Shown here in pieces: positions 48,101 through 61,879 of a DNA stretch of 64,000 nt (position 1 is the first letter of the stretch; each line of letters begins with the position of its first letter). The position numbers and the translations under genes were made by a program. The notes beneath the pieces were generated by a model. The model was not told where the DNA came from. It searched no databases and saw only the letters and a list, made by a program, of their open reading frames with translations. The DNA is from Monosporascus cannonballus (taxonomy: Eukaryota; Ascomycota; Sordariomycetes; Xylariales), in NCBI GenBank assembly GCA_004154925.1, contig QJNS01000014.1, forward strand, positions 186,001 to 250,000, read 5' to 3'.

Positions 48101-51100
48101 AATTATTAAGGGTATTTAGCGTTATGACGGAAACCCTAATAAGCTCGATAGCGGCTATGAAGCAGCGCATAAGTTACTAATTTAAGGAAAATAAGAAAAA
48201 GATAATTTAGTTCCGTAAGTATATAAAAGTGCAACATAGGGCAAATAAGGAATTGATATAAATGGCCGAATAATTTGAAAATAGATTAATTATTTAGTAA
48301 AAATTTATTATTTAATTATAAATTCGGAATGTGATAGCTTTTATAAATACCGACTTCTTTTCGACTTAGTAACGATCGGAAATATAATTAGGCCATTTTG
48401 CAGAAATGGTTTAAACGACCGAACTAACAATAAGAGCCAAATGGAAGCTGTTATTTTGGCCGCAGAAATTCGACGACAAAAAAAAAGAAGTTTCTCGGAT
48501 AATATATATTTATAACTTATAAACTCGAGATAAACGTTATTTTTGTAAAAGGAGTTCGTAAGTAGTTTTATGTTGTATACGAAAGGTTCGAAATTAACAT
48601 ATAACGTACGGTTATTAATTATTATATTATCTGCAGCTTAAATAATATTTAAAGTTTCGTTAATCTATTTAAGTATTATATAAATAATATCATAAATGGC
48701 ATAAAAAGGAAAAAATAGCCAAATATTTTCAAAATTTAAGGCAAACCGATACCGCAAATTTTTCGTTATTTTATTTTTTATTCGAGAAAACGTTAATAAA
48801 TATGAAAGAATTACATAGTAAACGGAGACGAAATTTATGTTTTAAAACGAATATTAAATAAAAAATTTACTTAAGTTTTAATTTTAATAAATCTTTTTAA
48901 AAATTATAACATATAAGTAAATAAAGTAATAAAAATCGCCGGGTGCCTTAAAAAGTAATACGGTAAAAAAAGGAATAATTTTTTAATAACGTAATTGGGC
49001 GGTAATAATTAAGTGGGTAATAATTTAAATAACGATATAAGTATAATAAGTATTTCGGTAATAAGATAATAAAAATAAGGATTTTAAATTTTATCCCTGG
49101 CGCCGAAATAATACGCGTAATAAATGATTTAAAAGGAACGAAACGCTGGTAAAACGAAAGGCCTTTACTTAGTTTATAGGCGTCCTAATAATAAGGCGAA
49201 TTTTTTTTTTTACTAACAAAACAACCCTAGAAAGGGATTAACTTATTAAAAACGTACGAAAATAAAAAGTGGGAATTTAAAAGCAAAAAAAAAAGTAATT
49301 TTTAAATATCGGCGCGTTCGGAAGCGAAAAATAACTTAAGCCGAAATAAAAATCGCAAAGCAAAATATGGCCGGTATTATATTTATTATCGATATATATA
49401 TTACTTAAAAACATTTTTGGAAATGTTTATTAATTAAAAATCTAAATATTTTACTATAATAAACCCAATATTTATAAAATTTTTATGGTTACCGCATATT
49501 TTAATAAAATTATATAAATTAAAAAAGTTCGAAAAAACGCCGGTATTAATAAGGAGAAAGTATGGAAATAATATATATAAAGATAAATATTAACGGTTTT
49601 AAAGTAAGGATATTTGCATATATTATTAATAACTTTAAATACCTTTGGATTGTGAAAAAGTTTTAAATAAAGCGTTACGATATTATACATATAACGCAAA
49701 AATATTTTTAAATAATAAATGCAGTAAGTTATATAAAGGTTTACGGAAAAAAACTATAAGGCTTAAGGAAATAACGTATAAATAATTCGTGAGGCGAAAA
49801 AAATTTTAATTGCCATTTTCGGCACGGAGTTTTGGAGAATAAAAAAGATTAAAAAGATTAAATAAAAAACTTAATTATTTTTAATTATTTTGGCCAAAAT
49901 TAATAAGGCGTTAACGTTTAAGAAAAAAAATAGAAATTAACGAAAAAGCTCCGTTTAAATTAAAAGCGTTTCGGAAATTATTCGATAAAAAACTAGGCGA
50001 CGTTTTACCCTCACCTCGCCCCGGAATAAACCATGCGATTTTATTACGTAAAAACGAAACGAAAAAAATACCAGCATTAAAAGAGCCCTTATATGGTATA
50101 ACTAAGAATAAATTGTTAACCTTAAAAAAAACCTTAATAAAGCTTTTAGATAAAGGGTATATTTGCGTAAGTAACTTATTTATAAGAGTCCAGGTTTTAT
50201 TCGTAAAAAAACCCGGAAAAGAGCTGTATTTTTATTACGATTATCGGGCATTAAATATAATAACCGAAAAAACCGTTATTTTTTACCCCTTATTTCGGAA
50301 ACTTTAAAATTACTTTTTACGCCAAATAATTTACGAAAATTAACGTCCGAATAACGTTTTATAAGATCAAAATTAAGGAAAAATATAAATAAAAAAATGG
50401 CATTCCGAATACGTTTCGGCTTATATGAATAACTAATAATACCGTTCGGCTTATGCGGAGTTCTCGTAACCTTCCAGCAATACGTTAACGGGGTTTTAAA
50501 AAAATACCTTGATATTTTTTATTTAGCGTATATAAACGACAGTTTTATTTTTTTTCGGACCTAAAAAGGATTATATATAAAAAGTAAAAAAGGTCGTAAA
50601 CAGTTTAGAAAAAACGAATTTAAACCTAAATATGTTTAAATATAAATTCGCCGTAAACAGGATAAAATATTTTGGATTTATTATAAATATCGAAAAAGGA
50701 ATACAAATAAATGCCGAAAAGTTACCTACGATCAAAAAGTAAAAAGTTTTTAAAACATTGAAAAGAATCCGAAACTTTTTGGGGTTCGCAAATTTTTACC
50801 GAGATTTTATAACTTATTACGCTGATATATCGGTACCGTTAATAATCTTAACCCGGAAAAAATTTTATTCCGTTAAAAGAAAAAAGAAAAAATAACGATC
50901 GAACATTTTAAAAGCGTTTTTCGAAGGGAACCGATTTGGGCGTAATAAAATTCCGAAAAACTTATAATATTAAATACAAAGTATTTAAAAATAATATACC
51001 AAAATTACTTATTTTAAATTAATAAATTAAGCATATTCTATCCGATTACTTATTACTTTAAAAATTAAATCTCCTTAAAATTAGTTACGAAATATATAGT

Positions 51101-52653
51101 AACACATTTTTAACAATAATAAATTATTTAAAAATTGAAGATATAAAATTACGTAAAATAATAACCTCATTTAAAGTTATTACCGATTATAAAAATTTAA
51201 AATATTTTATAATTATTAAAAAATTAAACCAACGTTAAATAAAGTAATTTAAGAAATTATCCCGTTTTAATTTTGACCTTAAATTTCGTAGCGGCCGCTA
51301 AAATATTAAAACCGATATACTTTTACGTAAAAAACAAAATGTGCTTATAAAAAAAGGCGATAACTAAAAAACCGTACGAAATGTTTAATTAATAAAAAAT
51401 AAATAATTATTTATATTATTTATAAACCGTTAAATATAATTTAAAAATAAAATAATAATTGATAATATTAAAATTGAATATAACGAATTACTTTAAAAAA
51501 AGTATAAATATTTTAACCTTACGAAAACCTTCAAAAACTTTAGGACATAACGTTAAAGTATAATAAAAACTATAACCGCATTATTAAAGTTATTATAAAA
51601 AGGGAACGAAACGTTTTTACGGCATTAAATTTATTAATATTTATCGCAAAATATATTTTAAATATTGAAAACTTTTTTTAAGTTCGGAAACTTTTTAAAT
51701 CCTAAAATAAAAACCGTTTAAAATGGTGTTAATATAAAATACTTATAATTTTTATATAATAAGTTATCTAAATAAAAAGGTTACGATAACGGTATTTGTG
51801 AAAAGTTTCTTTTAGCCGGATATATATCGTATAATAAGGTAATTTTGCAAAAATTGCGACGTATACGGCTATGAAAACGTAAAAGAAATAAGAAAAAAAA
51901 GTTATGAAATTGTTTCCGGTTCCCGAACGATTTTATAACGAATTAATAATCGATTTTATAACTAATTTATTAACCATTCTCAAATACGACTGATATTGTA
52001 TAATAATTGTAATAAATTAATTATTTAAAGTAATAATCTTAAAAGCAATACGTGCGATAAATATTAAAATATATAGGAAAATATTCGTAGAAATATATTA
52101 AAAATTCCATATTTTCCTTAAGGTTAGTATAAGTGTTAAAAAAATTAATTAAGTAAGCAAATTTTGGATTAAAATCTATAAGTTAATAAGGATAAAACAA
52201 TACCCTTTTACCATATGTTACCTAAAAACTAATAATATTATAAAAATTTAATGAAAAAATACTAATTTAGTTGTAAATTTTCGTAACGTATTCGTAATAA
52301 AAATAAAATAAAATTTTCTCAAAAGCAATATTTACGATTAATAACCGAAATACGATTTCGGTAAAATTAAATCCTTTTTTCTTACTTTACAAATATTACA
52401 TTAACCTAATTCTCTAAATAAAAATGAATTCAGCAATTAAGAAAGATTTACGTATAAAAAGGGAAAATTTTATTAAAAAATTACGAAGAAATACGGAATT
52501 CGCCCAAGCAGTAATAACGGCAGCCTAGGAAACTCAAAAGGAAATAACGAATAAACGTCGTTTTCTCGCCGAAAAATGTGAAATTAACGACAAAATTTAA
52601 TTATTTTTTTAAAAAATATTACTACCCTCTAGCCGTCGAAGAAACTAAGGTAA

Positions 52654-52859
52654 TGTAAGATAATGGATAGCTGTGAGCTGGGTGAGGTGATCTCCGACCA
52701 GTCGTAGAGCAGATTCCAAGAAGTAAGTGTATTAGGTTACTTCTATCTGGCGTTTGCTACTAGCTGCCAGATGGTGGATTTATACTAGTAAGTGGGTCGG
52801 TGGCTGATCGGTGGCTGGTCGGCTACCAGACTCATCCTTATAGGGGCTATATTCTTATA
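52654..52859. repeat. Solo LTR, family E, copy 2
   Basis: 206 bp, starting TGTAAG and ending CTTATA, flanked by an exact 5-bp duplication GGTAA (52,649-52,653 and 52,860-52,864). It is nearly free of RIP while its host is strongly AT-converted. At 206 bp it is shorter than the few-hundred-bp duplications known to trigger RIP in Neurospora, or it may have arrived late. Confidence 0.85.
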
Positions 52860-53600
52860 GGTAATTCCAAATTAAATATTAAGTAACCAAAATAATTAAT
52901 TTTTACGTAATCGAACTAATTATATATAAAAGGATTTATAACAGTTTTTACGTTAATTTATTAAAAGGTATAAATTATAACTTTTTACTATCCGAAATTA
53001 GCGCAAATATATAACCGTTTTTTATTATCTTTAAAGAAAATAACGAACCCGAATTTAAAATCGAAAATATTTTTTAAGTCTAAATTAAAAAGAATAAAAA
53101 AATTTATTCGTTAAATTTATATAACATAATTAGGCTACGCAAAACTAATTTAAAAGCCGTTCGAAAAGTTCGTAAATATAATAATTTTACAATAATTCGA
53201 AAAGAAAGACGGTAATGTAATTATTAATAACAAACCCTAAATCCAATATATTACTCGAAAACGGACGGATAAAAGTACAGCCCAAAAACACCGGCCAGAC
53301 GATATGTAAATAATATAAGAAACTTAAAAAAGCTATTTAAACATGATTTTATATAATTTGCAAATAAATATTAAAATAATATTCTCGTTATTTACGAATA
53401 AAATATATTTAGACAAGATTAAAAAATGCAGAAATAATATGCCGGTTACGAAAATATTTAATTATTATTAAAAATTTTAAAATTTAATAATTTACCTTAC
53501 GAATTTACAACGTTAACGTTACGCAGGAATTACGTACCTAAAATACGTGATTATTTGGCCTTATTGATATTAAATTTTAGCAAAACCGGGATCTTTTTTT

Positions 53601-53976
53601 TGTTACGACCTGACAAGCCACGGCCTCCAGGAACGGTCGCAACAAAAAAGGCCAAAAAATTGGGTGGATCAGGTCACATAATAGATCACGAACTCACTAG
53701 TAATGAGCCAGTAAGCCGGATTACCAACTCACTGATAATAAGCCAGCCAACGGAATAAGGATATATACGCTTATTAATTCCATAATTTAGATAATTTCAA
53801 TTTATAACATTTATTAATATTAATTATTTATTATATAATATCGTTACTTAAAGCATTTTTAATATTACGAAACGTAATACCTTATTATATTTATTACTTA
53901 GAGTTTTACGATATTTTTATCAAGATAAACCCGTTAACTTAAGGTTTAATAATTAATTAAACTATATAGCCGATAA
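53601..53976 (+). repeat. 5' LTR of element F
   Basis: It begins TGTTACGACCTGACAAGCC. It contains two copies of a motif of about 38 bases (ACTCACT..TAATAAGCCAG type, 53,690-53,750). It is 37 bases shorter than the 3' LTR because one repeat unit is missing. Confidence 0.8.
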
Positions 53977-56900
53977 ACGTTACAAATTCTTATTTAATAA
54001 TATTATTAAACTTTAAGCAATATTCAATATTATCAAAATATTAATTAACACTTAAAAAACATTTATTTAATAACTTTAGGTTCGAATTCAGGAACTGGAA
54101 AAAAAGATTCGATAACTTAAGGCTACGCCACTTGCCTAACCTTTTTTTCGCCTGTATAAAGCCAAAAAAGCCCGAACCTTACGATGGGAAAGGTAACCTT
54201 TAAACTTTTTTAACTTAGGCATAAATTTACCTTTATTTCCTAGACCTTAATAATTTAGTAAATATAATCTTAGTAATAAAAACATATTTAATAGAAAATA
54301 TTGCCGATTAATTTAAACTTATTATGAAAAACTTTTTAAAAATAAGAAAATCGGATAAAAAAATTTTATTAACAAAATCTTTTTGCTTTATATTAATGTT
54401 AATGATAAATTACGTAATAATTTCGGCAATCCGGATAAAAAACGATTTGCGGCCTAATATGTTTTATAATTTAAATAAAAAAGATTTATATTTAAATATG
54501 CCGTAACCTTTAAAAGTTTTACGGCTAAGGCAAAATAAGGAAATAACGAAATTAATATCCTTATTAATATATTTTATAAGGGATTAAAGGATAATATGAA
54601 AAATAAGATTATTCGGACTAAACGATTAATTACATTAAACCGATGTATTGTATAAGTAATCAAAATTAATAATTAACAATTTGAAAAATAACTGGAAAAA
54701 AAGGATAATATGCCTTACGTTCGAGATATAATAAATTTAACCAGGGGAAAAAACGAGACGCATCCTTTATTTCTTATGGAACAACGTTAGGACCTATGGA
54801 ATTCGGCGTTACTAATAAACAAAATTAAAGCCAAATTAAGTATTTTAATTACGGCAAAATGGGACATAAGGCTTACAAATACAAGAAACCCAAAAAGCCA
54901 CGATAGGATAACTAAGTCCCTATACCGGAGGAATAGTCCAGGAATAATTAAGGAAATAACAGCAAAGCTATTAACATAATTTAAACCAAATATATATCAA
55001 GCTTATGGCAAAAGGTTTAATAAGGACCGTTCTAATAAGAAATTCCACGAAAAATACGAAAAGCCAGAAAACTGGTTTAATAAATATCGCGAATATAACA
55101 AAAGGTATTATAAGGATAATTACGCAAATTATCAGAATTAAACAAAAAAATCTGTCCCGGAACCCTTAATTACTACGGCAAAGTATATGCCATATACTGT
55201 CGATGACGGGAATATCCCGACTACGAAAAATAAAAACAGCATATTTACGAACGAATTATCCATATATATGATAAGGGATTCGATTTTCCAAACCGTACCG
55301 GAAATAACAAAGACGATAAATAATGGTATCGACAATTTCGAACCATAGCCCCAAAAAATATCCAACAACTAGCCGAAACAAAAAATTGGCCCGAAAAAAA
55401 GTAATGCCTACAGAAAAACCCCTTTTGTTATTATGGATAGTATAACTATTAAACGGAAAAGAAAATTAATTTAACGTACGATAAAAAAGCATTATTAGAA
55501 AATTATTATAAATTTCTATTTTCAGTTAATATTTATTACAAATCCCTAAAAAAAGGCCATTAAAAAATACATTAATTTACAAAAAGAATTTCGAACGATA
55601 ACCAGGATAATGCATAATAGGATATAATCGCAGATAGAAGAAAATAATTTATTCGATAAAAAATATTATAAAGAAATTAAAAATAATTAATATAACTTGA
55701 AGAAATAATAGGCCGGCAATAACGACAAATATAATAATTTAACGCGCTAAACGAAAAAACATAAATAAGGCTTAACGAATTCGAACAGGAATTAAAAAAA
55801 AGGTTACAGATAAAAAAACCGCAAAATAACGAAACCCAGAAAAATTAAAAGGAACTTTTAAAAAAGGTTTTAAATATAACGATAAAAAACGTTAATAACT
55901 TTATTACTTTGGAAATACAAATCGGAACGCATTGGTATATCGTAATAATGGATTACGAAACTTTAGGCGGAAATTATATTGCACAGGATATGGTTAATAA
56001 GTTTAAACTGCTATGAAAATACAACTTAAAACCTTATATAACGACAAATGCCAAAAGTTAAGAATGCGCTTACGATAACGGAAACATTATACATAAAATT
56101 AATTACTTCGAGATTTTTATTAAGGGATAATATGAAACAGTTAATTTCGATATCGTTCTATTCGGGAATTAAAATATAATCTTAGGATTACCATAGATAT
56201 ACCAGTACGGAATCTTAATTAATAGCGGAATTGGCCAAATAAGGTTCGCCTTATATCTTATTAGCAAATAAAAAAAATTAAGATCTTAATATTTGATAGA
56301 TAATGGCGATAAATATAAGCATAAAGATACGATAAATACTTTTTTACCCAAAAAAACAAAATATAAGAAAAGAAATAAGTATTAAAAAAATAACGTATTA
56401 TTATTATTATTAAAACGAAATTAAAATCATTAAATAACGACCTGAAATAATAAAAATAATAATGTTAAAAATTAAAAAATCTAATTAATATATTATTATA
56501 ATATTATAAATCCGAATAGCTTTTTTAAGAGAAATTGAGACGAAATTATTAAAATATAACGCATAAAATTACGAAATAAATCTTAAAAAAAGATTTTCGA
56601 CAAGGTTTTACCGTATTTATAATTTTAACAAAAACGAATTACGTATTTTCAAAAAATATTTGGAAAATCGGTTATAAAAAATAAATTTAACTTTCGAAAT
56701 TATTAATAGGATATTTAATATTTTTCGTACTTAAACATATTTAAAAAATTACGATTTTTTAAAAAAATATAACTTTATTAAAATTCAAAAAAATGTAAAT
56801 AAAAGATAATTTTCAAAATGAAATCCGGATTATTTAAATATTTAGTTATGTTAATAAAATTTACGAACGTATTAATAACTTTTTAGCAAATAATTAATTA

Positions 56901-59792
56901 CATATTACGAAAATACATTAATATTTTTATCGTTTATTATTTCCATAATATTTTTATTTTTTCTGAAATAAAAGAAATATACACAAGATATATTTATAAA
57001 ATTTTTTAAATTTTATAAAACGTAAAAATACTTATTAATGCGGAAAAAAAATTAATTTCATATATAAAAAATAAAATATTTAGGATATCTTATTACTTTA
57101 GGATATATTAAGATAAATCTTTACAACATTATTATAATTACAAAATAATAAATATTAACGATTATTAAAAAATATAAGTATTTTTTTAAAGTCGCTAATT
57201 ATTATAGAAAGTTTATTCGAAACTTTAGCAAAATAATTATATTTTTAATAAATATTACGAAAAGAAAATATTTAAATGAACCCTAAATACGGAAAAAACA
57301 TTTTAAGATATTAAGAATATAATTATTAACAAGTTAATATTAATTATATACGATTTAAACCGTTTCGTTAAATTAAAAACCGATATTTCGGATTACGTAT
57401 TGGACGTAATAACCGAATAACGAAATCAGTAAGGCAAATCGTATCTTATTATATTTTTTTCGTATAAATTAAAAGGAACCGAATTTAATTATAATATTTT
57501 AAATAAAAATATTTATGGCCATTACTATGGCATTTCGGGAATTTAAGTATTTCTTAAAGAGAAATTTATACCAAATTAAAGTTTATATAAATTATTAAAA
57601 TTTTACTTAATTTATTATAATTAAGCAATTTATAAGATAATAATTAAAATATGCGGAAAAATTGGCGAATTTCGATTTCGTTATTATTCATAAGAAAAAA
57701 TCGGAAAATAATAAAATAAACGTTTTAAGCAAATAATTAAATTTTAAAAAAGTTAGTTAAAATTAACCATATAATTTTCGATATTATTATAAAAGCATAT
57801 TTACGTTTTTGATAAATTACGAGAATTCGGATAATATTTTTCGATATGTATTAAAAGATTTAATAATATAATAATAATTTTTCAAAAAATTAAAAAACAA
57901 ACAAAATATAATTCCCAAAAAATATTAAAAAGATTTAGTACGAAAAATATACAAATGTTAATTATATGAATATCCAGGGATCCATAAAACCTTAAAAAGG
58001 TTTTAATATATTGATTTTTTTAAAATAAAATTAATAATATAAAAAATTATATAGCAATATAATATTTACGCCAAAGCAATACTTCGACGACATAAATTAT
58101 ATAGAAAATCATAATTATTATTAGTCGCAAAACGATTATGGTATTTAGTTATATTCGACTTTATTATTCAGTTTTTTATATTAAAAAACTTCATTACGAA
58201 AATATATTAAGATAGCATTTTCGTAATCGGCGATAAACTTATGAAATCTTTTTATTTTTTAACATATTATAAATATATAAACGTTAAATAATTAACATAT
58301 ATTTTTTTCAGATATATTCTAATATATACGGATTATTAATAAAAAATATATCAAATAAAAGATTAATATTTGTATTTAAATTTTAATAAGGCCTAATAAT
58401 ACAAATCGGCTTAAGTTACAGATTATTTAATGTATTTAAATTTTAAACAGATAAATAAATAAAAGGAATAAATTAAATTTTGGAAATTTAGTTCCGATAT
58501 TATATTAATTACGAACAAAATAATTAGCTTAAGAAATTATTAATCGCACAATTAACTTATAATACCAGTTATTATAAAAATATTAAAATAATATTTGCAA
58601 ACATAAATTTTGGTTTTATTTCAAAAGTTTATAAAAAAATACGCAATAACGGTCCAATTAATGTTAAAATAATTTTTACGTTAAAATAATTACGACAATT
58701 ATATTAAGAAATAAAGAAGAATTAAAATTCGTACGGAATCAAATAAATAAGTATTATAATTAAAAAAAGGTAAGAATTAATTTTGGGAAAGGGAGAAATA
58801 ATTTTTTTTGTTACAAAAAATATTTAAACAAAAAACCCTAGTAAAAAACGCGATTTCAAATATATCGGTTTATATAAAATTACCAAGAAGATTTTAAAAA
58901 ATAATTACCAGTTGGAAGTTTTATTAAAAATTAAATTTTATTTAATTTTTTATATTTCCTTATTCGAATTAAAAACAAATACCATTAAAATATATATAAC
59001 ATAAAACGATATAAAAATAAAAAACGAATAAATATACGAAATAAAAAAAAAGTTTTCGATATAGGAAAAGAAAACGGATTTACTTAATACCTAATTAAAT
59101 AAAAAAAATACCCGGATTCCGAAAACATCTGGAAATCCGCTAAAATTCTTATTGGCGCCCAGCGCCTGTTAAAAAACTTTTATTAATAACGGCGGAACTA
59201 CCCGAAATAATAATATCTCAATCCACAAGATCCAAGGAAGGAAACCCTTGGTTTACCGCATTTTAATTAATAACGTCCACCTTTTCAAAATCTAAACCTT
59301 AATTCCAAATTCTGATTCTAATTGCGTAAGGTTATTAAAATTATCTAAGGATTAAAGAGTACGATTAATAAACTTTGCACCTTAAGATTAATAATATTGG
59401 TACTAACGACGTATACGAGAAAAACGAGCAAAAATTTCGGACAAAGATTTTTCGACCATTAACTTTTTTCTTTTAACCTTTTTAATTTTACGATATGGCA
59501 ATTAATCCTAAAAACAGGGATTCTTATTCCGTCATACGAACGACCTCGATGGACATATTTTTTATAACGAAAAACCTTATCCATTATTTGGCAATTAAGC
59601 TGCCAAGCAGAACAAAAAGAACAAAATATCGCGTTAAAACCTTCGAATTCAATTAAATTAATTAGAGCAAATCGCTATACGGATTTATGAAAACGACGTT
59701 TGGACGTACTGGAAAACATATTAAAGGTATGCGGAAAAAACTTATTAAAAAAAAGAAATTTTAAAGGCAAACTTTTAGGAGAAAGGAAATCG

Positions 59793-60205
59793 TATTACAA
59801 CCTAACAAGCCACGGCCTCCAAAAACGATCGCAACAAAAAAGGCCAAAAAAATTAGGTAGATCAGGTTACGTAATGGATTACCAACTCACTGGTAATAAG
59901 CCAGTAAACCGGATCACCAACTTACTGGTGGTAAACCAATAAGCCAGATCATTAACTTACTGATAGTAAGCAAGCTAACGGAATAAGGATATATACGTTC
60001 ATTAATTCCATAATTTAAATAACTTCAGCTTACAACATTTATTAATACTAATCGTTTGCTATATAACAGCGTTACCTAAGGCACCCTTGGTATTACGAAA
60101 CGTAACTCGTTACTGTATTTATTGCTTAGATTCTTACGATACTCCTGCAAACATAAACCCGTCGACTTAAGGTTTAATAGTTGGTTAAACCGCATAGCCG
60201 TTAAA
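59793..60205 (+). repeat. 3' LTR of element F
   Basis: It begins TATTACAACCTAACAAGCC and ends GCCGTTAAA. Three units of the ~38-base repeat are visible (about 59,880-59,980), one more than in the 5' LTR. Sequence after 60,000 is lightly mutated. Confidence 0.82.
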
Positions 60206-61129
60206 TTTTTAACTGCTTAAATTACGATTATAAAGCTTTCAAAAACGCTAATAATACGATTATTAACGGCTATTAATTTAACCGATAACGTAAATTAATA
60301 AACGGTACGAAAAAAACGCGAAAATATCGCAAAAAAAACTTATATAATAGGACTTGTTATTTTTATACTTAATACGTCCTTTATTACGCGGAACGGAAAA
60401 ACCGGCAAAACCGGCAGATTAATTTACATATAAATTACGTATAAACCAGGAACTATGAATATAAATTTATTTCGAAACGAATAACGTATACTAACTTAAA
60501 ATACGAAGGTAAAATTTCGGTATTTGCCTTTTTTAAGGTACGGATAGCCGTTAAACTAAAATTAGCGACAAAGAAATAATATAAAAAGTATATAAAAAAC
60601 GAATTTATTAAGGTTTCAATAATCGCAATTAAAAATAATTTCGTAAAACGCGTTAACCGCCCAACGAAACTCGAGAATATCCGGAAATTACGCAGAAATT
60701 ATAGGAAAGAAAATATACTAAAAAAATAAGAAAAATACTTATTTTAAGATATTTATAATGATAATTAATATAAGCCTAATAACAGACCGCCTATTTACTT
60801 ATAATAATAAACAATTTAAAAATAACAAATAAAAAACGCATAAACAAATTATATACCATATTAATTTAAATAAAATATGTCCGAGTTTTCGGAAAAACGA
60901 ACTATAGAAGTAAAATAAGATATATCGCAAATACAAACAAAATATTCGTCCAGGACGACGCAAATACGCAACGTACGAAAATATTTGGCGGATTCCGACT
61001 TATTAAAAAGACCCGAAACCGTAAAAACGTGCTTTTTGCGAGATATTTTCGTAACGTTATAACGCATTAATTAACTTTTAAGCCGTTACGGAATAACGTA
61101 TAAAAATGCTATTATAAATATTAATAAAA

Positions 61130-61551
61130 TGTTACAGGAACAGGGGTTCCTGTCTTAAGGGAACCAACTTTTAAGGCCTAGCGCGGACCTCTTACGGCTA
61201 AACTCCGGGAGGGAGTTCTTGGCCTGATCGATGTGATCTAAGTGATTTGATGGATTGATCAGATCACATAGATCATATAGATCCACGATATTTTTATTTT
61301 GGAAATTGGGATATATAATGAACCGGTTTTTTATGTAAATAGCATTTATTTAATTTCGCTTTTTAGTTATTAATCTAAGTTTTCAGTTTAAAGGGAATTG
61401 TACCGTTCTTTAAATTGAAAGAAAAGTATTTAAATTTTTTTAACGAACAGACCTTTAGTGAATTATCCCTCGTCTTATTATTACTTGCAAATCAAAACCC
61501 ATTTCGGATATTGTTTATACCTCCAGGTAAATGTATAACAGGTTCGTTATA
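61130..61551 (+). repeat. 5' LTR of the second family-B element
   Basis: It begins TGTTACAGGAACAGG and ends GGTTCGTTATA. The last ~300 bases match the LTRs of element B, but the first ~130 bases are different. Those start with a small hairpin CAGGAAC/GTTCCTG and continue with a run of GATC-rich words near 61,226-61,290. It is lightly RIPed at its 5' end. Confidence 0.8.
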
Positions 61552-61879
61552 TTTTGCTAATTCCTCAATTAATAACTGACGAATAATTTAAGGGCTTATT
61601 AAGGCATGAATTTTTTTAACCTCAATATAAAAGATAGCACAGGACGACGTTCAGAAAATAAATAACATATTTGATTTCCGTTATTAGCCAATAAAGGACC
61701 AGTAATAAGATTAAACGATTTACCACTTATTAAAAAAGTTTTCCAGCTAATAAATAATATGGCACCCCTTATTATTAGATCTTAAGGAGGCTTTTTTTCC
61801 TTTTAATCCCAGCAATAACCTTTACCCGTAAAGAAAATAATTAAGGTATAAAGGGGTAAAACAAGTAAAAAAAAAAAGA

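Larger units (their letters stand above)
53601..60205 (+). mobile_element. Full-length Ty3/Gypsy chromovirus F
   Basis: A 6,605-bp element with a 5' LTR (53,601-53,976, 376 bp) and 3' LTR (59,793-60,205, 413 bp), flanked by TTTTT (53,596-53,600 and 60,206-60,210). A polypurine tract (GGAGAAAGGAAAT, about 59,778-59,790) precedes the 3' LTR. + strand relics in order: gag (about 54,060-54,900) with knuckle remnant F-N-Y-G-K-M-G-H-K near 54,846-54,890; protease about 55,880-56,020; RT about 56,560-57,100; RNase H about 57,200-57,700; integrase about 57,900-58,950; chromodomain near 59,035-59,130. All frames are broken by stops at former Trp/Gln codons. Confidence 0.9.
47813..61129 (+). mobile_element. 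Ty3/Gypsy element G (different lineage), hosting a solo LTR and element F
   Basis: Starting at TGTGAAAGGGC (47,813), the sequence no longer matches families A-F. On the + strand a gag-like region (about 48,100-49,400) is followed by reverse transcriptase: the segment at 50,113-50,307 has L-D-K-G-Y-I, V-L-F-V-K-K-P-G-K and Y-D-Y-R-A-L-N. The RT thumb/RNase H start follows (N-F-L-G-F-A-N-F-Y-R-D-F, about 50,765-50,805), with RNase H about 50,920-51,300. An integrase zinc-binding and core region runs about 51,600-52,300 and basic integrase tail sequence about 52,420-52,620. Solo LTR E (52,654-52,859) and element F (53,601-60,205) sit inside. Neither LTR of G is clearly identified, so both limits are guesses. 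Confidence 0.55.
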
